This document shows positions 18,722 through 27,973 of a DNA stretch of 64,000 nucleotides, in pieces. The DNA is taken from assembly GCF_900112765.1 (NCBI RefSeq), contig NZ_FOMZ01000008.1, forward strand, positions 186,001-250,000, written 5' to 3'. This DNA is from Actinopolyspora alba (lineage in GTDB: Bacteria > Actinomycetota > Actinomycetes > Mycobacteriales > Pseudonocardiaceae). The notes under the pieces are model-generated. The model worked only from the letters and a program-made list of their open reading frames with translations, made no database searches and had not been told where the DNA came from. The translations under genes and the position numbers were made by a program. Positions within the stretch are counted from its first letter, which is position 1; each line of letters opens with the position of its first letter.

Positions 18722-20005
18722 CTAGCCGAACGCGATGATTAAAATCACCACGATCACGGTGAACACCGATATCGCCAGCACCGGAACCAGCCAGCGGGCG
18801 GTGCTGTCCGACTTCTTGGCGAAGGACGCGGACTGCGCGGGCATCGGCGGACGCAACCGCACCGGTTCACCCGGCCCCTGCTGCGGGGCTCCGGGAGGCA
18901 TCGGCTGCCTGGGGCCACCGACGGGCGGCGTCCCACCAGGTGCCGCTCCCGGACCGACGGGTGCCCCCGGGCCGCCCGCGGCGCCGGCAGGAGGGCCGGG
19001 AGGCGGCATTCCGCCGGGAGGCGTACCGGGGGGCGCCGTCGGCTGGGGCTGCGAGTGGGGCGGAGGTGGAACCGGCCCGGAGGACATGGGGTGCGGGCCG
19101 GAAGGTGGTGGTTGCGAAGCCGAGGGTGCCGCCTCCGGAGCGGCCGGGCGCGGCGGCTGGTCGCCCTGCTTCCCCAACGGGCTCAACGCGTTCCTGGTGG
19201 CGGCGACGAGCTCCTTGCAGTTGCCGTAGCGTTGCTCGGGCGTCTTGCCCATCCCTCGGCGCAGCACGTCGTCGATCGCGGGAGGCAGCGCCACGCGGGA
19301 AGTGACCCGGGGAGGATCCAGCTGGAGATGTCCCTGGATGACCTCCTGCACCTCGCCCTTGTAGGGGGCGCCGCCGGTCAGACAGGCGAACAGCATGCAA
19401 GCCAGCGCGTAGAGATCGGTCCTGCCGTCGACGGACTCGCCACGCAGATGCTCCGGTGCCGCGTAGGTGGGCGAGCCGAGGAAATCACCGGTGCTCGTCC
19501 GATGCCCGGTGGCGCCGCGCCTGGTGAGCCCGAAGTCGGCCAGGTAGACGTGTTCGTGCGACGCCTCCCTGGAGGTGACCAGCACGTTGGCCGGTTTGAG
19601 ATCGAGATGCACCAGCCCCTGTTCGTGCAGGGTGTCGAGCGCCTCGGCCACCTGCCCCAGCAGTTCGACCGCGCGGTTCGGGGCTATCGGCCCTTCCGAG
19701 ATGAGGCTGGCGAGGTCGGACCCGTCGACCAGCCGCATAGCGATGTAGAGCATCCCGTCGACTTCACCGAAGTCGTAGAGCGGAACGATGTTGGCGTGGT
19801 CGATGGCCGAGGTGTTGCGCGCCTCGTCCACGAAACGTTCACGGAACTCACCGTCCCCGGTGATGTGCTCACCCATCACCTTCAGGGCGACCTTGCGCCC
19901 CAGACGGACATCGGTGGCGCGGTACATGACACTCATGCCACCGCGACCGAGAACTCCATCGATCTTGTAGTGGCCGAGACGGCGCCCGGTGAGGTCTTCC
20001 GACAC
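18722..20005 (-). CDS. Serine/threonine protein kinase with C-terminal membrane anchor
   Basis: This 427-residue Hanks-type kinase has the Gly-rich loop GVLGRGGMSVMY, VALK lysine, HLDLKPANV catalytic loop, ADFGLT and the APEHLRGE segment, ending near residue 270. A long Pro/Gly-rich linker follows, then a single transmembrane helix (WLVPVLAISVFTVIVVILIIAF) at the extreme C-terminus. There is no extracellular sensor (no PASTA or beta-propeller). HLDLKPAN has Leu where RD kinases have Arg, so control by activation-loop phosphorylation may differ. The GTG start is clear. It probably signals from the membrane to cytoplasmic substrates. Confidence 0.92.
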   Translation of the reverse strand: MSEDLTGRRLGHYKIDGVLGRGGMSVMYRATDVRLGRKVALKVMGEHITGDGEFRERFVDEARNTSAIDHANIVPLYDFGEVDGMLYIAMRLVDGSDLASLISEGPIAPNRAVELLGQVAEALDTLHEQGLVHLDLKPANVLVTSREASHEHVYLADFGLTRRGATGHRTSTGDFLGSPTYAAPEHLRGESVDGRTDLYALACMLFACLTGGAPYKGEVQEVIQGHLQLDPPRVTSRVALPPAIDDVLRRGMGKTPEQRYGNCKELVAATRNALSPLGKQGDQPPRPAAPEAAPSASQPPPSGPHPMSSGPVPPPPHSQPQPTAPPGTPPGGMPPPGPPAGAAGGPGAPVGPGAAPGGTPPVGGPRQPMPPGAPQQGPGEPVRLRPPMPAQSASFAKKSDSTARWLVPVLAISVFTVIVVILIIAFG

Positions 20006-20136
20006 GCCGATCAGCCTAACGCTCCGGCCGCATCACCGTCCGCCGGTGCGGCCGTCACACCATCCGAGTGGAGCAGTTCCCGCGACAACCGCCCGCTCTT
20101 CGAACGGGTGCGGCGGCTCGCCGTCGGGGCGGCGTC

Positions 20137-20366
20137 AATTTCTCGCGAAATCGCCGCGCCGGCAGGGGTGCGAGGCCGCCCCTCCATCAACTCCCGCCGG
20201 CCGAGCTCCCACCACGCCCGCAGGCAGAGCTCCGGCCACCCTCGCATTCGGCACCGCCGCGGGTTCTCGCGTGCGGCTCGGCTCTCGCGAGGAAGGCCCG
20301 AGGTTGTGTAGGTGGCTACCCGATGTCGGGCCTCCCGGAGCGAGAGCCGAGCGCGAGGTTCCGCCA
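20137..20366 (+). repeat. Composite hairpin repeat, block A copy 1, with palindrome
   Basis: The palindrome variant at 20137-20152 is followed by a diverged copy of block A. Recognisable parts are GGCTCTCGCGAGGAAGGCCC, TGTAGGTGGCTACCCGATGTC, GGGCCTCC and GAGAGCCG...GAGGTTCCGCCA. The arms AGGCCCGA and TCGGGCCT, and the outer GGCTCTCGC and GCGAGAGCC, can pair, so the block folds as a long hairpin. It lies between the kinase start and the csp stop. Confidence 0.75.
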
Positions 20367-20403
20367 CAGAACCACTTACGACGAAAGAGGCCACACAGTC
20401 CGG

Positions 20404-20607
20404 TTAAATCTTGTGGACACCGTCCGCTTGACTCCGCCCGTCCCGCCCGGGCTTCACCTCGTACTCGACGCGGTCCCCCTCGTCGAGGGTGCGGAATCCG
20501 TCCATCTCGATCGCCGTGTAGTGCACGAAGACATCCGACCCGTTGTCGGTGGCGATGAATCCGTAGCCTTTTTCGGAGTTGAACCACTTGACCGTGCCGA
20601 CCGCCAC
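20404..20607 (-). CDS. Cold shock protein
   Basis: This 67-residue cold-shock domain protein has RNP1 KGYGFIAT and RNP2 VFVHYTAI. It is the second csp in the window. The GTG at 20607 is chosen because CAAGGAGGACACC precedes it. The C-terminal half ([20 protein letters not shown]) differs from the first copy, which suggests a separate paralogue rather than a recent duplicate. The frame is followed by composite repeat DNA rather than by a clear terminator. Confidence 0.94.
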   Translation of the reverse strand: MAVGTVKWFNSEKGYGFIATDNGSDVFVHYTAIEMDGFRTLDEGDRVEYEVKPGRDGRSQADGVHKI

Positions 20608-20831
20608 GGTGTCCTCCTTGAAATATGATGCGCGACGCCTGGGGCGCCGATGTAGCAAGCACTACGCTACCGCATGAAACGGTGGAAGTCGCGATCTCGA
20701 TCGGACCGATTCAGGTGATCTTTCCCGAGGAACGTCCCGTCGGGAGGCACCGGATCACGGCGTTCGACACGGGAATCCCGGCAGGAATCCGAGGAGTTCC
20801 CCGGTGCGGGACCACGAACGTGTTCCCGGAA

Positions 20832-21488
20832 TCAGTTCCCGCTCGCCGAGTGCAGCCAGGAGGACAATCTGCGCGGATTGCGGGTCTGGGTCACCACCCG
20901 CCCCGGACCGGCGAAATCGAGAACCAGTCCCGCCCCGGTCCGCAGGGATTGTGCGCGGCCGGGTTCGAATTGTCGCAAGCGGGACCGCACGGTGTCCACA
21001 TAGGCCACCAGATGTCCGGTGTCGATCGTCACGAACTCACCAGACCGCAGGTCGTGCACGTCCAGCGCACCGCAGCAGGCCAGCACCAGCTGTCCCTGTC
21101 CGGTGGCGTGCGCGAGAAACCCGGGGCGTCCGCCGAACAGGGGTTGGAAGCCCTGCCATCGGGTGTCCAGTCGCACCGTTCCAGCCGCTGCCAGCCAGGA
21201 GTCCCGCGCGATGCACCAGTCGTTGTTGCCGTCCAGCTCTATGGTGTGCACATCGCCGGGAAAGCTGGGGGCCACATCGACCCACCCGCCCTGCGGCCCG
21301 GCCGAGTAGGCGGACTCGGGGATCGAGTCACCCACCAGCGCTCTGAAGCCACCTCGACGCGCGGCACGGGTACTCGTCACCCCGTAACTGGTGGCCATCG
21401 CCTCGCATCCGGCACGCGCCACCTCTCCCGAGCCGAGCACGAGACGGGCCACGCCGAACGAGGACTGATGACGGGAACGAACCTGCAC
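20832..21488 (-). CDS. AIM24 family protein
   Basis: This 218-residue beta-rich protein belongs to the AIM24/TIGR00266 family. Typical segments are VRSRHQSSFGVARLVLGSGE at the N-terminus and AMATSYGV. Function in bacteria is unclear. The GTG at 21488 gives the usual family N-terminus (MQVRSRHQ) with GGGGAGGT upstream. It is transcribed away from moeA, whose start lies about 190 bp off. Confidence 0.75.
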   Translation of the reverse strand: MQVRSRHQSSFGVARLVLGSGEVARAGCEAMATSYGVTSTRAARRGGFRALVGDSIPESAYSAGPQGGWVDVAPSFPGDVHTIELDGNNDWCIARDSWLAAAGTVRLDTRWQGFQPLFGGRPGFLAHATGQGQLVLACCGALDVHDLRSGEFVTIDTGHLVAYVDTVRSRLRQFEPGRAQSLRTGAGLVLDFAGPGRVVTQTRNPRRLSSWLHSASGN

Positions 21489-21677
21489 GATCACCTCCCC
21501 AGCCGCGGCACGACACTTCACCGAGCACGATCACCCCGCCGAAGTCTGCCATGCGCACCGCTACCGCCGGACGGACGCCGCGACGAGCACACCTCTGGAA
21601 CGGCCGACCGGAAACCCCGGTCGAAACCGACCGCGGTGTGCCGGTGGCGACGAGCCGGGGGCGACATCGGGCTTGCG

Positions 21678-22937
21678 ATGTCCGATGATCGGGGCGTGGG
21701 CCACACGACTGACACTTCAACCCTGCTGCCGGTGGACGAGTACCGCGAGCGGATCTCGAACCTGCTGGCCGCCACCCGGGAGCGACACTGCCCCCTCGAC
21801 GAGTGTCTGGGGCTGGCACTCGCCGAGGACGTGACGGCACCGATCCCGCTGCCGCCGTTCGACAACTCGGCGATGGACGGCTACGCCGTACGCGCCGCGG
21901 ACGTGGCCGGGGCGGATTCACTGCACCCCGTGACGCTGCCGGTGACCGCCGACATCCCCGCCGGACGGGTGGACGTCCCGCCGCTGGAACCGGGCACCGC
22001 ACACCGGATCATGACCGGAGCGCGGCTTCCCCCCGGCGCGGAAGCCGCTGTACCGGTGGAACTCACCGACGGCGGCACGGAACACGTCACCGTGCACCGC
22101 GCGGTGCCCGAGGGAAGCAACCTCCGTCGCGCGGGCGAAGACGTAACCGTGGGCCAGGTCGTCCTCGAACGGGGCCAGACGCTGGGAGCGGCCCAGCTGG
22201 GGCTGGCCGCGGCCGTGGGCAACGCCGAGCTGCCGATTCGCCGCCCGCCACGGGTGCTGGTGCTTTCCACCGGTTCCGAACTGGTCGAACCGGGCACGGA
22301 GCTGCTGCCGGGCCAGATCTACGAGTCGAACGGCATCATGCTCGCCGCCGCGGTGCGCCAGTGTGGCGGCGAGGCGAGGCTGCTGCGGTTCGTTCCCGAC
22401 GAGGTTTCGGAGCTGCACGCCGCGCTGACCCCCCACTTGGCCGAGACCGATCTGATCCTGACCTCCGGCGGGGTGAGCGCCGGAGCCTACGAGGTGGTCA
22501 AGGATGCGCTGGCGGGCTCCGGAGTGCGGTTCGACAAGGTAGCCATTCAGCCGGGAATGCCGCAGGGCTCGGGATACTACGAGGTGGCCGGGTACCGCGT
22601 ACCGGTGGTCACGCTGCCGGGGAATCCGGTTAGTTCGATCGTGTCCTTCGAGGTGTTCGTCCGTCCCGCGCTGCGCCGTGCCGGCGGGCACCGCGAGACG
22701 CGGCGTCCGCATCGCCGGGTGACGCTCACCGAGACGCTGCGCTCACCGAGCGGGAAACGGCAGTACCGCAGGGGCCGCTTCGATCCGGAAACCGACACCG
22801 TGACCACGAGTGGCGGGGCGGGATCCCACCTGCTGTCCGGGATGGCCGCGGCCGACTGCCTGCTGGAGTTGCCGGAGGAGACCACCGAAGTAACCGCCGG
22901 AAGTACCGTCGACATCTGGCTGCTGAGTGAGAACTGA
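21678..22937 (+). CDS. moeA: Molybdopterin molybdenumtransferase MoeA
   Basis: This protein of about 419 residues inserts molybdate into adenylated molybdopterin, the step that yields active cofactor for enzymes such as the CO dehydrogenase at the left edge. Diagnostic segments are PLPPFDNSAMDGYAVRA, GARLPPGAEAAVPVE, VLSTGSELVEPG, TSGGVSAGAYEVVKDAL and VVTLPGNPVSS. The start may be ATG 21678 or GTG 21696; neither has a strong ribosome-binding site. Its position next to groEL and psd matches moeA2 in mycobacteria. Confidence 0.93.
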   Translation: MSDDRGVGHTTDTSTLLPVDEYRERISNLLAATRERHCPLDECLGLALAEDVTAPIPLPPFDNSAMDGYAVRAADVAGADSLHPVTLPVTADIPAGRVDVPPLEPGTAHRIMTGARLPPGAEAAVPVELTDGGTEHVTVHRAVPEGSNLRRAGEDVTVGQVVLERGQTLGAAQLGLAAAVGNAELPIRRPPRVLVLSTGSELVEPGTELLPGQIYESNGIMLAAAVRQCGGEARLLRFVPDEVSELHAALTPHLAETDLILTSGGVSAGAYEVVKDALAGSGVRFDKVAIQPGMPQGSGYYEVAGYRVPVVTLPGNPVSSIVSFEVFVRPALRRAGGHRETRRPHRRVTLTETLRSPSGKRQYRRGRFDPETDTVTTSGGAGSHLLSGMAAADCLLELPEETTEVTAGSTVDIWLLSEN

Positions 22938-22956
22938 CGGCAGCGCTCACGTACGT

Positions 22957-23089
22957 GGCCGGGTAGCCGGCACGTGAGTCGGCGTCTTGGGAGCGTTGGG
23001 CCGGCTCTTGAGTAGCGACCTACGCGGCGAGCGGCCCGGCCTCGCGATGCATCCGACTCACGCACCGGGGACACCCGCGCTGCGTAACC
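22957..23089 (-). repeat. Composite hairpin repeat, block B copy 1
   Basis: This inverted copy of block B has the arms GTGAGTCGG and CCGACTCAC and the central GTAGCGACCTAC. The same sequence recurs at 28941-29132 and 61131-61320. With the adjoining block A it forms a composite element of about 375 bp. Confidence 0.85.
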
Positions 23090-23131
23090 CCGAATCATGG
23101 ACTCCTCGGCCCGGTGGTCGTGGGTGGTGCT

Positions 23132-23332
23132 GTTGCGGAACCTCTGGCACGGCTCTCGCTGCGGGTCCGGCGACATCGGGTAGCGACCTACACAACGTCT
23201 CCGGTGTCCTCGCGAGAGCCGCACCGGAGAACCCGCGGCGGTGCCGACTGCGTAAGTGGCCTGAGTTCATCTTGCGGGGTTGGCGGGAGCTCGGCCCCGC
23301 GTCGTAGCGGCGCGGCGATTTCGTGGGAAATC
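23132..23332 (-). repeat. Composite hairpin repeat, block A copy 2, with palindrome variant
   Basis: This inverted copy of block A starts GCGGAACCTCTGGCACGGCT and contains GACATCGGGTAGCGACCTAC; it ends in a degenerate palindrome GATTTCGTGGGAAATC at 23317-23332. It is contiguous in arrangement with block B copy 1, mirroring the element at 60939-61320. Confidence 0.85.
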
Positions 23333-23368
23333 GACGGAGCCGGAGCGCTCCCGCTGCTCGAGGGTGTC

Positions 23369-23384
23369 AATTTCGCGAGAAATC
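23369..23384. repeat. Dispersed palindrome AATTTCGCGAGAAATC
   Basis: This is one of three palindrome copies clustered within 145 bp upstream of the M48-like gene. Confidence 0.85.
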
Positions 23385-23444
23385 GGCACCCACCCGGGCC
23401 GGACCGCCCCACGCACACCGGCCCCCTGGCCCCAACGGCGCGGC

Positions 23445-23460
23445 GATTTCGCGAGAAATC
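23445..23460. repeat. Dispersed palindrome GATTTCGCGAGAAATC
   Basis: This is the third of the clustered copies. It is a perfect core within GGCGATTTCGCGAGAAATCG, followed by ACGCC. Confidence 0.9.
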
Positions 23461-23643
23461 GACGCCGCTTTGCCGACCCGGTCACGGGCACGACGCGTAG
23501 TGGTGACCTCGGATCGAAAACAACGGAAAACCCCTGTGAACTGGAACGATCCGACGGTGCATCGGGCTCCCTACCGCCGAGGCGCATCAGGTGACTAGCC
23601 TGACCGGGCATTCGCGGACCAATATCAGTCGGGAGTTGTCACT

Positions 23644-25626
23644 GTGCGTGGCCCATGGCGCGCTGCCCTGGCGGTGGCGCTGCACATCGGATTCTTGGTC
23701 GTACCGGCAGCACTGGTCCTCGGCCTGGTGGGCATCACGGCCTACACGATTCGTCACGACCTCGGCGACGGGTTGCAGGCCGGATTCGCGGCTCTGCTGG
23801 TCGGGGCCTCGGTAGCGATGGTTCTCCGGGGAGTACTGCGTGCGGGACACCGCCCCCCGCTCGGTGTGGTGGTGGACGGTGAGGCACAGCCACAGCTGTG
23901 GCGCAGACTGCGGAAGGTCTCCGAGACCGCCGAGGCGAACAGCCCGGACGAACTGCGCGTGACGTGCGAACCGACGCTGCGGATGCGGGAACGGACCCGA
24001 TTGTTGGGCTTGCTGCGCAGCGAGTCGCACCTGGAGCTCGGCCTGCCGTTGTTGGCGGGTCTCACCGTGACCGAACTGTCCGCGGTGCTGGCCGACGAGA
24101 TCGGCAAGGGGGAGGGCGGTGGGTTGGACGCACTGGCCGTCCGGATCCGCAACGCCGTGATCGAGGCGGAACGCGACATGGTGGGTGGCCCCACCAAGTG
24201 GCTGTTCAGCGGATACGCCGTGCTCTGCAGGCGGATCACGGCCCCACTGGCCCGTGGACGAGTGATGCGCGGGGATGCCGTGGCCGTACGCCTGGCGGGC
24301 AAACGCACCACGATGGCGGCGCTGCGCAAGCGGGTGGGGCTGGAACTCGGTTGGGAGGACTACAGCGCCGAGTACCTGAGCATGGCCACCCGGGTGGGGC
24401 GGACACCGGAGATCCTGCCCGGCTTCCGGGCGTTCCTGGAACACCCGGAACGCAAGCACGGACTCGCCGAACGGGCCAAGGAGAGCATCGCCGCCGAGAA
24501 GTCCGCGGATGCGGCGCGCCCCACAGTCGCGCAACGGCTCGACGTGTTGAAACGGGCCGGTCACGAGCCCGACGAGACCGACGATCGTCCCGCGCTCGCA
24601 CTGATACGGGAACCCCGCCGCGATGTTCCGGCGATCGAGGACCGACTGCTGGTGGGCGACCTCGGGGAACGTACTCCCTGGCCCGAACTGGCCAGGCTGG
24701 CCGGTATGCACGACGTCGCGGTCAAGGCGGGTGAGCTGAGCTCGGCCGTCGAGCAGAGCGGGGTGTCGACGGAGCCGACCCTGGTGGGGGTGCTCACCGC
24801 CATTCACCGAGGAGAGACGGCGGATCTGATCAACCCCGCGCTCAACCCCGGGCTCGCCCCGGAACTGGTGGACGAAGCCGTCGTGGACACCATGACCGAG
24901 CTGCTCGGTGCCGCGGTGGTCGACGCGCTGGTCAGGTCCGAACGTGCTCATCACGAGCTGGACTGGGGCGGACCCTCCACTGTCCAGCTCACCGACGGCC
25001 GTGCGCTGGACCCCGACAAGCTGGTACGACCCGCCGTGCTCGATCCACGGCTCGTACCCGGGCTGCACCGCCACCTGGTGCATCTCGGGGTGCCGCTGGA
25101 CCACGCGCAGCCCGCCGCCGAGGAGCCCGAACCGAAGCTCTCGGGGATCGTGAGCCCGGTTCGCTACGCCGAGGAGTTCTACGACCTGCTGGTCACCGAT
25201 CGCGGACTACTGCTGCTACCCGATCGGACCCGTTGGATGTACCGGTTGCTCGCCGGAGCGCTGACTCCGGTACGCCGCTCCGAGCACGAACGGCTGGACC
25301 GGCTGGCGGCCACCCCGGTGCACCGGCTGCGCGAGCTGGAGGGCGCGCAGTGGTTGGACAGCCGGGACGTGGCCACGGCCGAGCTCCGCGAGGACGATGC
25401 GGACTGGGAACTGACGCTGGACCTCTACCTGGACGAGTACGCGGTTTCGGAGGTTTCGTCGCGCGCCACGGACTCCGGTGAATCGGAGTCGCCGGACGAG
25501 GGGATGACCAGAATCCGAATTCGCAGTATCCCGGATTCGGGAGCGCGCGGAGCTCCTTACTCGGGGTTGGGGGAACTCATGGGAGCGCGCATGGCCACGG
25601 CCGAAAATAATCATCAATTCGAGTGA
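23644..25626 (+). CDS. Membrane protein, probably a degenerate M48-like peptidase
   Basis: This 660-residue protein has two N-terminal transmembrane helices (residues about 6-55), then a region laid out like M48 metallopeptidases: LELGLPLLAGLTVTELSAVLADEIGKGEGG. In active M48 enzymes the last part reads HELxH; here it is DEIGK, so the zinc ligands are absent and the protein is probably not a protease. The large C-terminal part (residues 250-660) has no family I recognise. GTG start with GGGAG upstream. It could be a scaffold or regulatory relative of the Zn-protease/chaperone family. Confidence 0.6.
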   Translation: MRGPWRAALAVALHIGFLVVPAALVLGLVGITAYTIRHDLGDGLQAGFAALLVGASVAMVLRGVLRAGHRPPLGVVVDGEAQPQLWRRLRKVSETAEANSPDELRVTCEPTLRMRERTRLLGLLRSESHLELGLPLLAGLTVTELSAVLADEIGKGEGGGLDALAVRIRNAVIEAERDMVGGPTKWLFSGYAVLCRRITAPLARGRVMRGDAVAVRLAGKRTTMAALRKRVGLELGWEDYSAEYLSMATRVGRTPEILPGFRAFLEHPERKHGLAERAKESIAAEKSADAARPTVAQRLDVLKRAGHEPDETDDRPALALIREPRRDVPAIEDRLLVGDLGERTPWPELARLAGMHDVAVKAGELSSAVEQSGVSTEPTLVGVLTAIHRGETADLINPALNPGLAPELVDEAVVDTMTELLGAAVVDALVRSERAHHELDWGGPSTVQLTDGRALDPDKLVRPAVLDPRLVPGLHRHLVHLGVPLDHAQPAAEEPEPKLSGIVSPVRYAEEFYDLLVTDRGLLLLPDRTRWMYRLLAGALTPVRRSEHERLDRLAATPVHRLRELEGAQWLDSRDVATAELREDDADWELTLDLYLDEYAVSEVSSRATDSGESESPDEGMTRIRIRSIPDSGARGAPYSGLGELMGARMATAENNHQFE

Positions 25627-25815
25627 GGCAATAGCGGCACGATACACGCAAAGTCATTAAATCTGTGACGAAAGTCCTCCGTTCGCGGCTACGCAGTTCC
25701 CTATGAGTTCTATTACACTGGTATCAGCATCACAACCAGTCGATGGATTGCATCCAAAGACGTGTCGGGGCTTTCCGGCACGGTTTCCACCTCCTGGAGA
25801 TGACGACTTCGGGTG

Positions 25816-25838
25816 CGTGTGCCGTCGGGGGGCACACG
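25816..25838. terminator. First of two hairpins after the M48-like gene
   Basis: CGTGTGCC and GGCACACG form a perfect 8-bp stem around a 7-base loop, about 190 bp after the stop codon. Confidence 0.5.
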
Positions 25839-25890
25839 GATCCACCGGGGGGCCGTTCGGAGTCAGCGGGGAGACCCCGAGCGGTCGTGA

Positions 25891-25937
25891 CTCCGGGGCG
25901 ACATCGGCGCATCGGGGGCGCTGATGTCGCCCCGGAG
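25891..25937. terminator. Second, 15-bp hairpin before psd
   Basis: CTCCGGGGCGACATC and GATGTCGCCCCGGAG pair perfectly over 15 bp around a 17-base loop. Further downstream are TTTCGTTTGAGCCCGTTTT-like T-rich patches, so it can act as a terminator on the plus strand. The remaining 25627-26184 interval has no gene I can support. Confidence 0.6.
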
Positions 25938-26184
25938 CTCACTTTCGTTTGAGCCCGTTTTCCGTACCGCGCATCGGTCCCGACCGGGTCGGGGTGTTCC
26001 GGGATACCGGCCCGCGGCGGATCGCGGGAGGGACGTGACCGCGCGCACACCACGACGCAGCAGGTGAGCGACCTACCCCACCCCCTGTGCACAACCGGCG
26101 ACCGGATATCAGCGATGCTGTAGCGGCGGCGACGCAACCGACACGTCGCAGCCCTATCCGTCGACGCAGGGGCGAGCCACCTCG

Positions 26185-26916
26185 ATGAACAACGCGGATT
26201 CCGCGCCGAACAACGGCCCGTTACACAAGCTGGCACGACTGACCCGCGACACCATCCCGCCGATGCACCCGGCGGGAAGACCGTTCGTGCTGGGCTGTGC
26301 ACTCGCCACCCTGCTGCTGCGCCGGCTCTGGCGCCCCGCCGGAACCCCGGCCGCGCTGCTCACCGCCTGGTGTGCCTGGTTCTTCCGGGAGCCCCGCAGG
26401 GTCACCCCCACCAGGTCGGACATCGCGGTCGCTCCGGCCGACGGCACGATCGCGGAAATCACGAAGGCGACTCCCCCGGCGGAGCTGGAGCTGCCCGACC
26501 GGGAGATGCTGCGGGTGAGCACTTTCCTGACGGTGTTCGACGTGCACGTCCAGCGCGCCCCGGCCGACGGCAAGATCACCGGGCTGGCCTACCGCCCCGG
26601 TGCGTTCCTCTCCGCCGACATGGACAAGGCCAGCGAGGACAACGAACGCAACTCGATGCTGCTGCGCACCACCGGCGGGGCGGAACTGGCCGTGGTGCAG
26701 ATAGCCGGGCTGGTGGCCCGGCGGATCGTGTGCTCGGTGAGCGAGGGCAGCACGGTCACCGCGGGCAGTACGTACGGCCTCATCCGGTTCGGCTCCCGGG
26801 TGGATCTGTACCTGCCGCCGAACAGCCGGGTTCTCGTCGAACCGGGCCAACGGGCGGTCGGCGGTGAGACCGTACTCGCCGAACTCACCACCGAGCAGGA
26901 CGGTGTGCGGGCATGA
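26185..26916 (+). CDS. psd: Phosphatidylserine decarboxylase
   Basis: This 243-residue short-form decarboxylase makes phosphatidylethanolamine from phosphatidylserine. The proenzyme self-cleaves at the Gly-Ser bond in IRFGSRVDLYLP (near residues 203-204) to give a pyruvoyl group. Other family segments are WFFREPRR, VAPADGTI and FLTVFDVHVQRAP. A hydrophobic N-terminal segment suggests membrane association. Its stop overlaps the pssA start as ATGA, so the two steps of the pathway are translationally coupled. Confidence 0.95.
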   Translation: MNNADSAPNNGPLHKLARLTRDTIPPMHPAGRPFVLGCALATLLLRRLWRPAGTPAALLTAWCAWFFREPRRVTPTRSDIAVAPADGTIAEITKATPPAELELPDREMLRVSTFLTVFDVHVQRAPADGKITGLAYRPGAFLSADMDKASEDNERNSMLLRTTGGAELAVVQIAGLVARRIVCSVSEGSTVTAGSTYGLIRFGSRVDLYLPPNSRVLVEPGQRAVGGETVLAELTTEQDGVRA

Positions 26917-27845
26917 GCGAGGCACGTGCGAACCCTCCCGGCGTCCGGTTCCTGCCGAACGCGATCACCGTGCTGGCCATGTGCGCCGGGCTGTCCGCCG
27001 TGCAGTTCGCCCTCAACCAGCAACTGGAGGGAGCCATCGCCGCGGTGGCGGTGGCCGCGCTGCTCGACGCGCTGGACGGCCGGATCGCCCGGCTGCTCGA
27101 CGCCACCACGAGGATGGGCGCTGAGCTGGATTCGCTGTCCGACGCGATGTCCTTCGGAGTCGCCCCCGCACTCACGCTCTACGCATGGCAGCTGGCGGGC
27201 AACCGCGTGGGCTGGGTGGTGGCCCTGATCTTCGCGGTGTGCATGATCCTGCGACTGGCGCGGTTCAACACACTGCTCGACGACGGTGACCAGCCACCGT
27301 TCAGCAAGGAGTTCTTCGTCGGCGTTCCGGCTCCGGCTGCGGGTCTGCTGGCGCTGCTGCCGATCGTGCTCACAGCGGCCGTGGGAGGCCAGGGCTGGTG
27401 GTCGAGCCAGCCGGTGGTCATGATCTGGATGCTCGCGATCGCCGCGCTCGCGGTCAGCAGGGTTCCGACGCTCTCGCTGAAGACGGTCAAGGTACCGGCG
27501 AAGCTGATCGCCCCGCTGCTGGTCGTGGTCGCGGTACTGGCGGCGGGGATCGTGACCTACCCGCTGGTGTCGTTGACCGTGGTGCTCGTGGGGTATCTGG
27601 TACACGTCCCATACGCCGCCTATCGGCACCACTGGCTTGCCAACCACCCCGAGGTCTGGGAGTTTCCGCCCCGCGAGCGGCGGGCGATGCGGCGCAGTCA
27701 ACGTCGACTCGGGCTGCGCCCACCACTGCGGCGCCGGGTCGCGGGCGCGGCACGCCGGGTCCGGCTACCGCGTCGCGGCGGCGACCGGGACGGCGAGAAC
27801 CGCCGCAGCTACCGCACCCTGGGCCTGCGGCACCGCTCCAAGTGA
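26913..27845 (+). CDS. pssA: CDP-diacylglycerol-serine O-phosphatidyltransferase
   Basis: This 310-residue integral membrane enzyme makes phosphatidylserine from CDP-diacylglycerol and serine, supplying Psd encoded just upstream. The CDP-alcohol phosphotransferase signature D-G-x2-A-R-x8-G-x3-D-x3-D is intact (DALDGRIARLLDATTRMGAE, then LDSLSD). About eight transmembrane helices follow, and the C-terminus is an Arg-rich cytoplasmic tail of about 60 residues. A terminator follows directly. Confidence 0.95.
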   Translation: MSEARANPPGVRFLPNAITVLAMCAGLSAVQFALNQQLEGAIAAVAVAALLDALDGRIARLLDATTRMGAELDSLSDAMSFGVAPALTLYAWQLAGNRVGWVVALIFAVCMILRLARFNTLLDDGDQPPFSKEFFVGVPAPAAGLLALLPIVLTAAVGGQGWWSSQPVVMIWMLAIAALAVSRVPTLSLKTVKVPAKLIAPLLVVVAVLAAGIVTYPLVSLTVVLVGYLVHVPYAAYRHHWLANHPEVWEFPPRERRAMRRSQRRLGLRPPLRRRVAGAARRVRLPRRGGDRDGENRRSYRTLGLRHRSK

Positions 27846-27854
27846 GTGCGCCGG

Positions 27855-27890
27855 GTGGATACCGGAGCAGCTCGACTCCCCGGTATCCAC
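27855..27890 (+). terminator. psd-pssA operon terminator
   Basis: GTGGATACCGG and CCGGTATCCAC form a perfect 11-bp stem with a 14-base loop, 9 bp after the pssA stop. Confidence 0.8.
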
Positions 27891-27973
27891 TCCGCCAGCC
27901 GCGACGCGGCTGAGGCAGGACCCCGCGGCGGCGGTTCGATGATCAGCGGATGCGCGGGTGTAACGCCAGGGTC

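Noticed and set aside
20625..21677. Long N-terminal extension of the moeA frame
   Set aside because: It overlaps the AIM24 gene on the other strand; conserved MoeA sequence begins only after 21690.
23317..23460. Clustered palindromes as a possible CRISPR array
   Set aside because: Only three copies with unequal spacing, the repeats are palindromic and dispersed over the whole window, and no cas gene is present.
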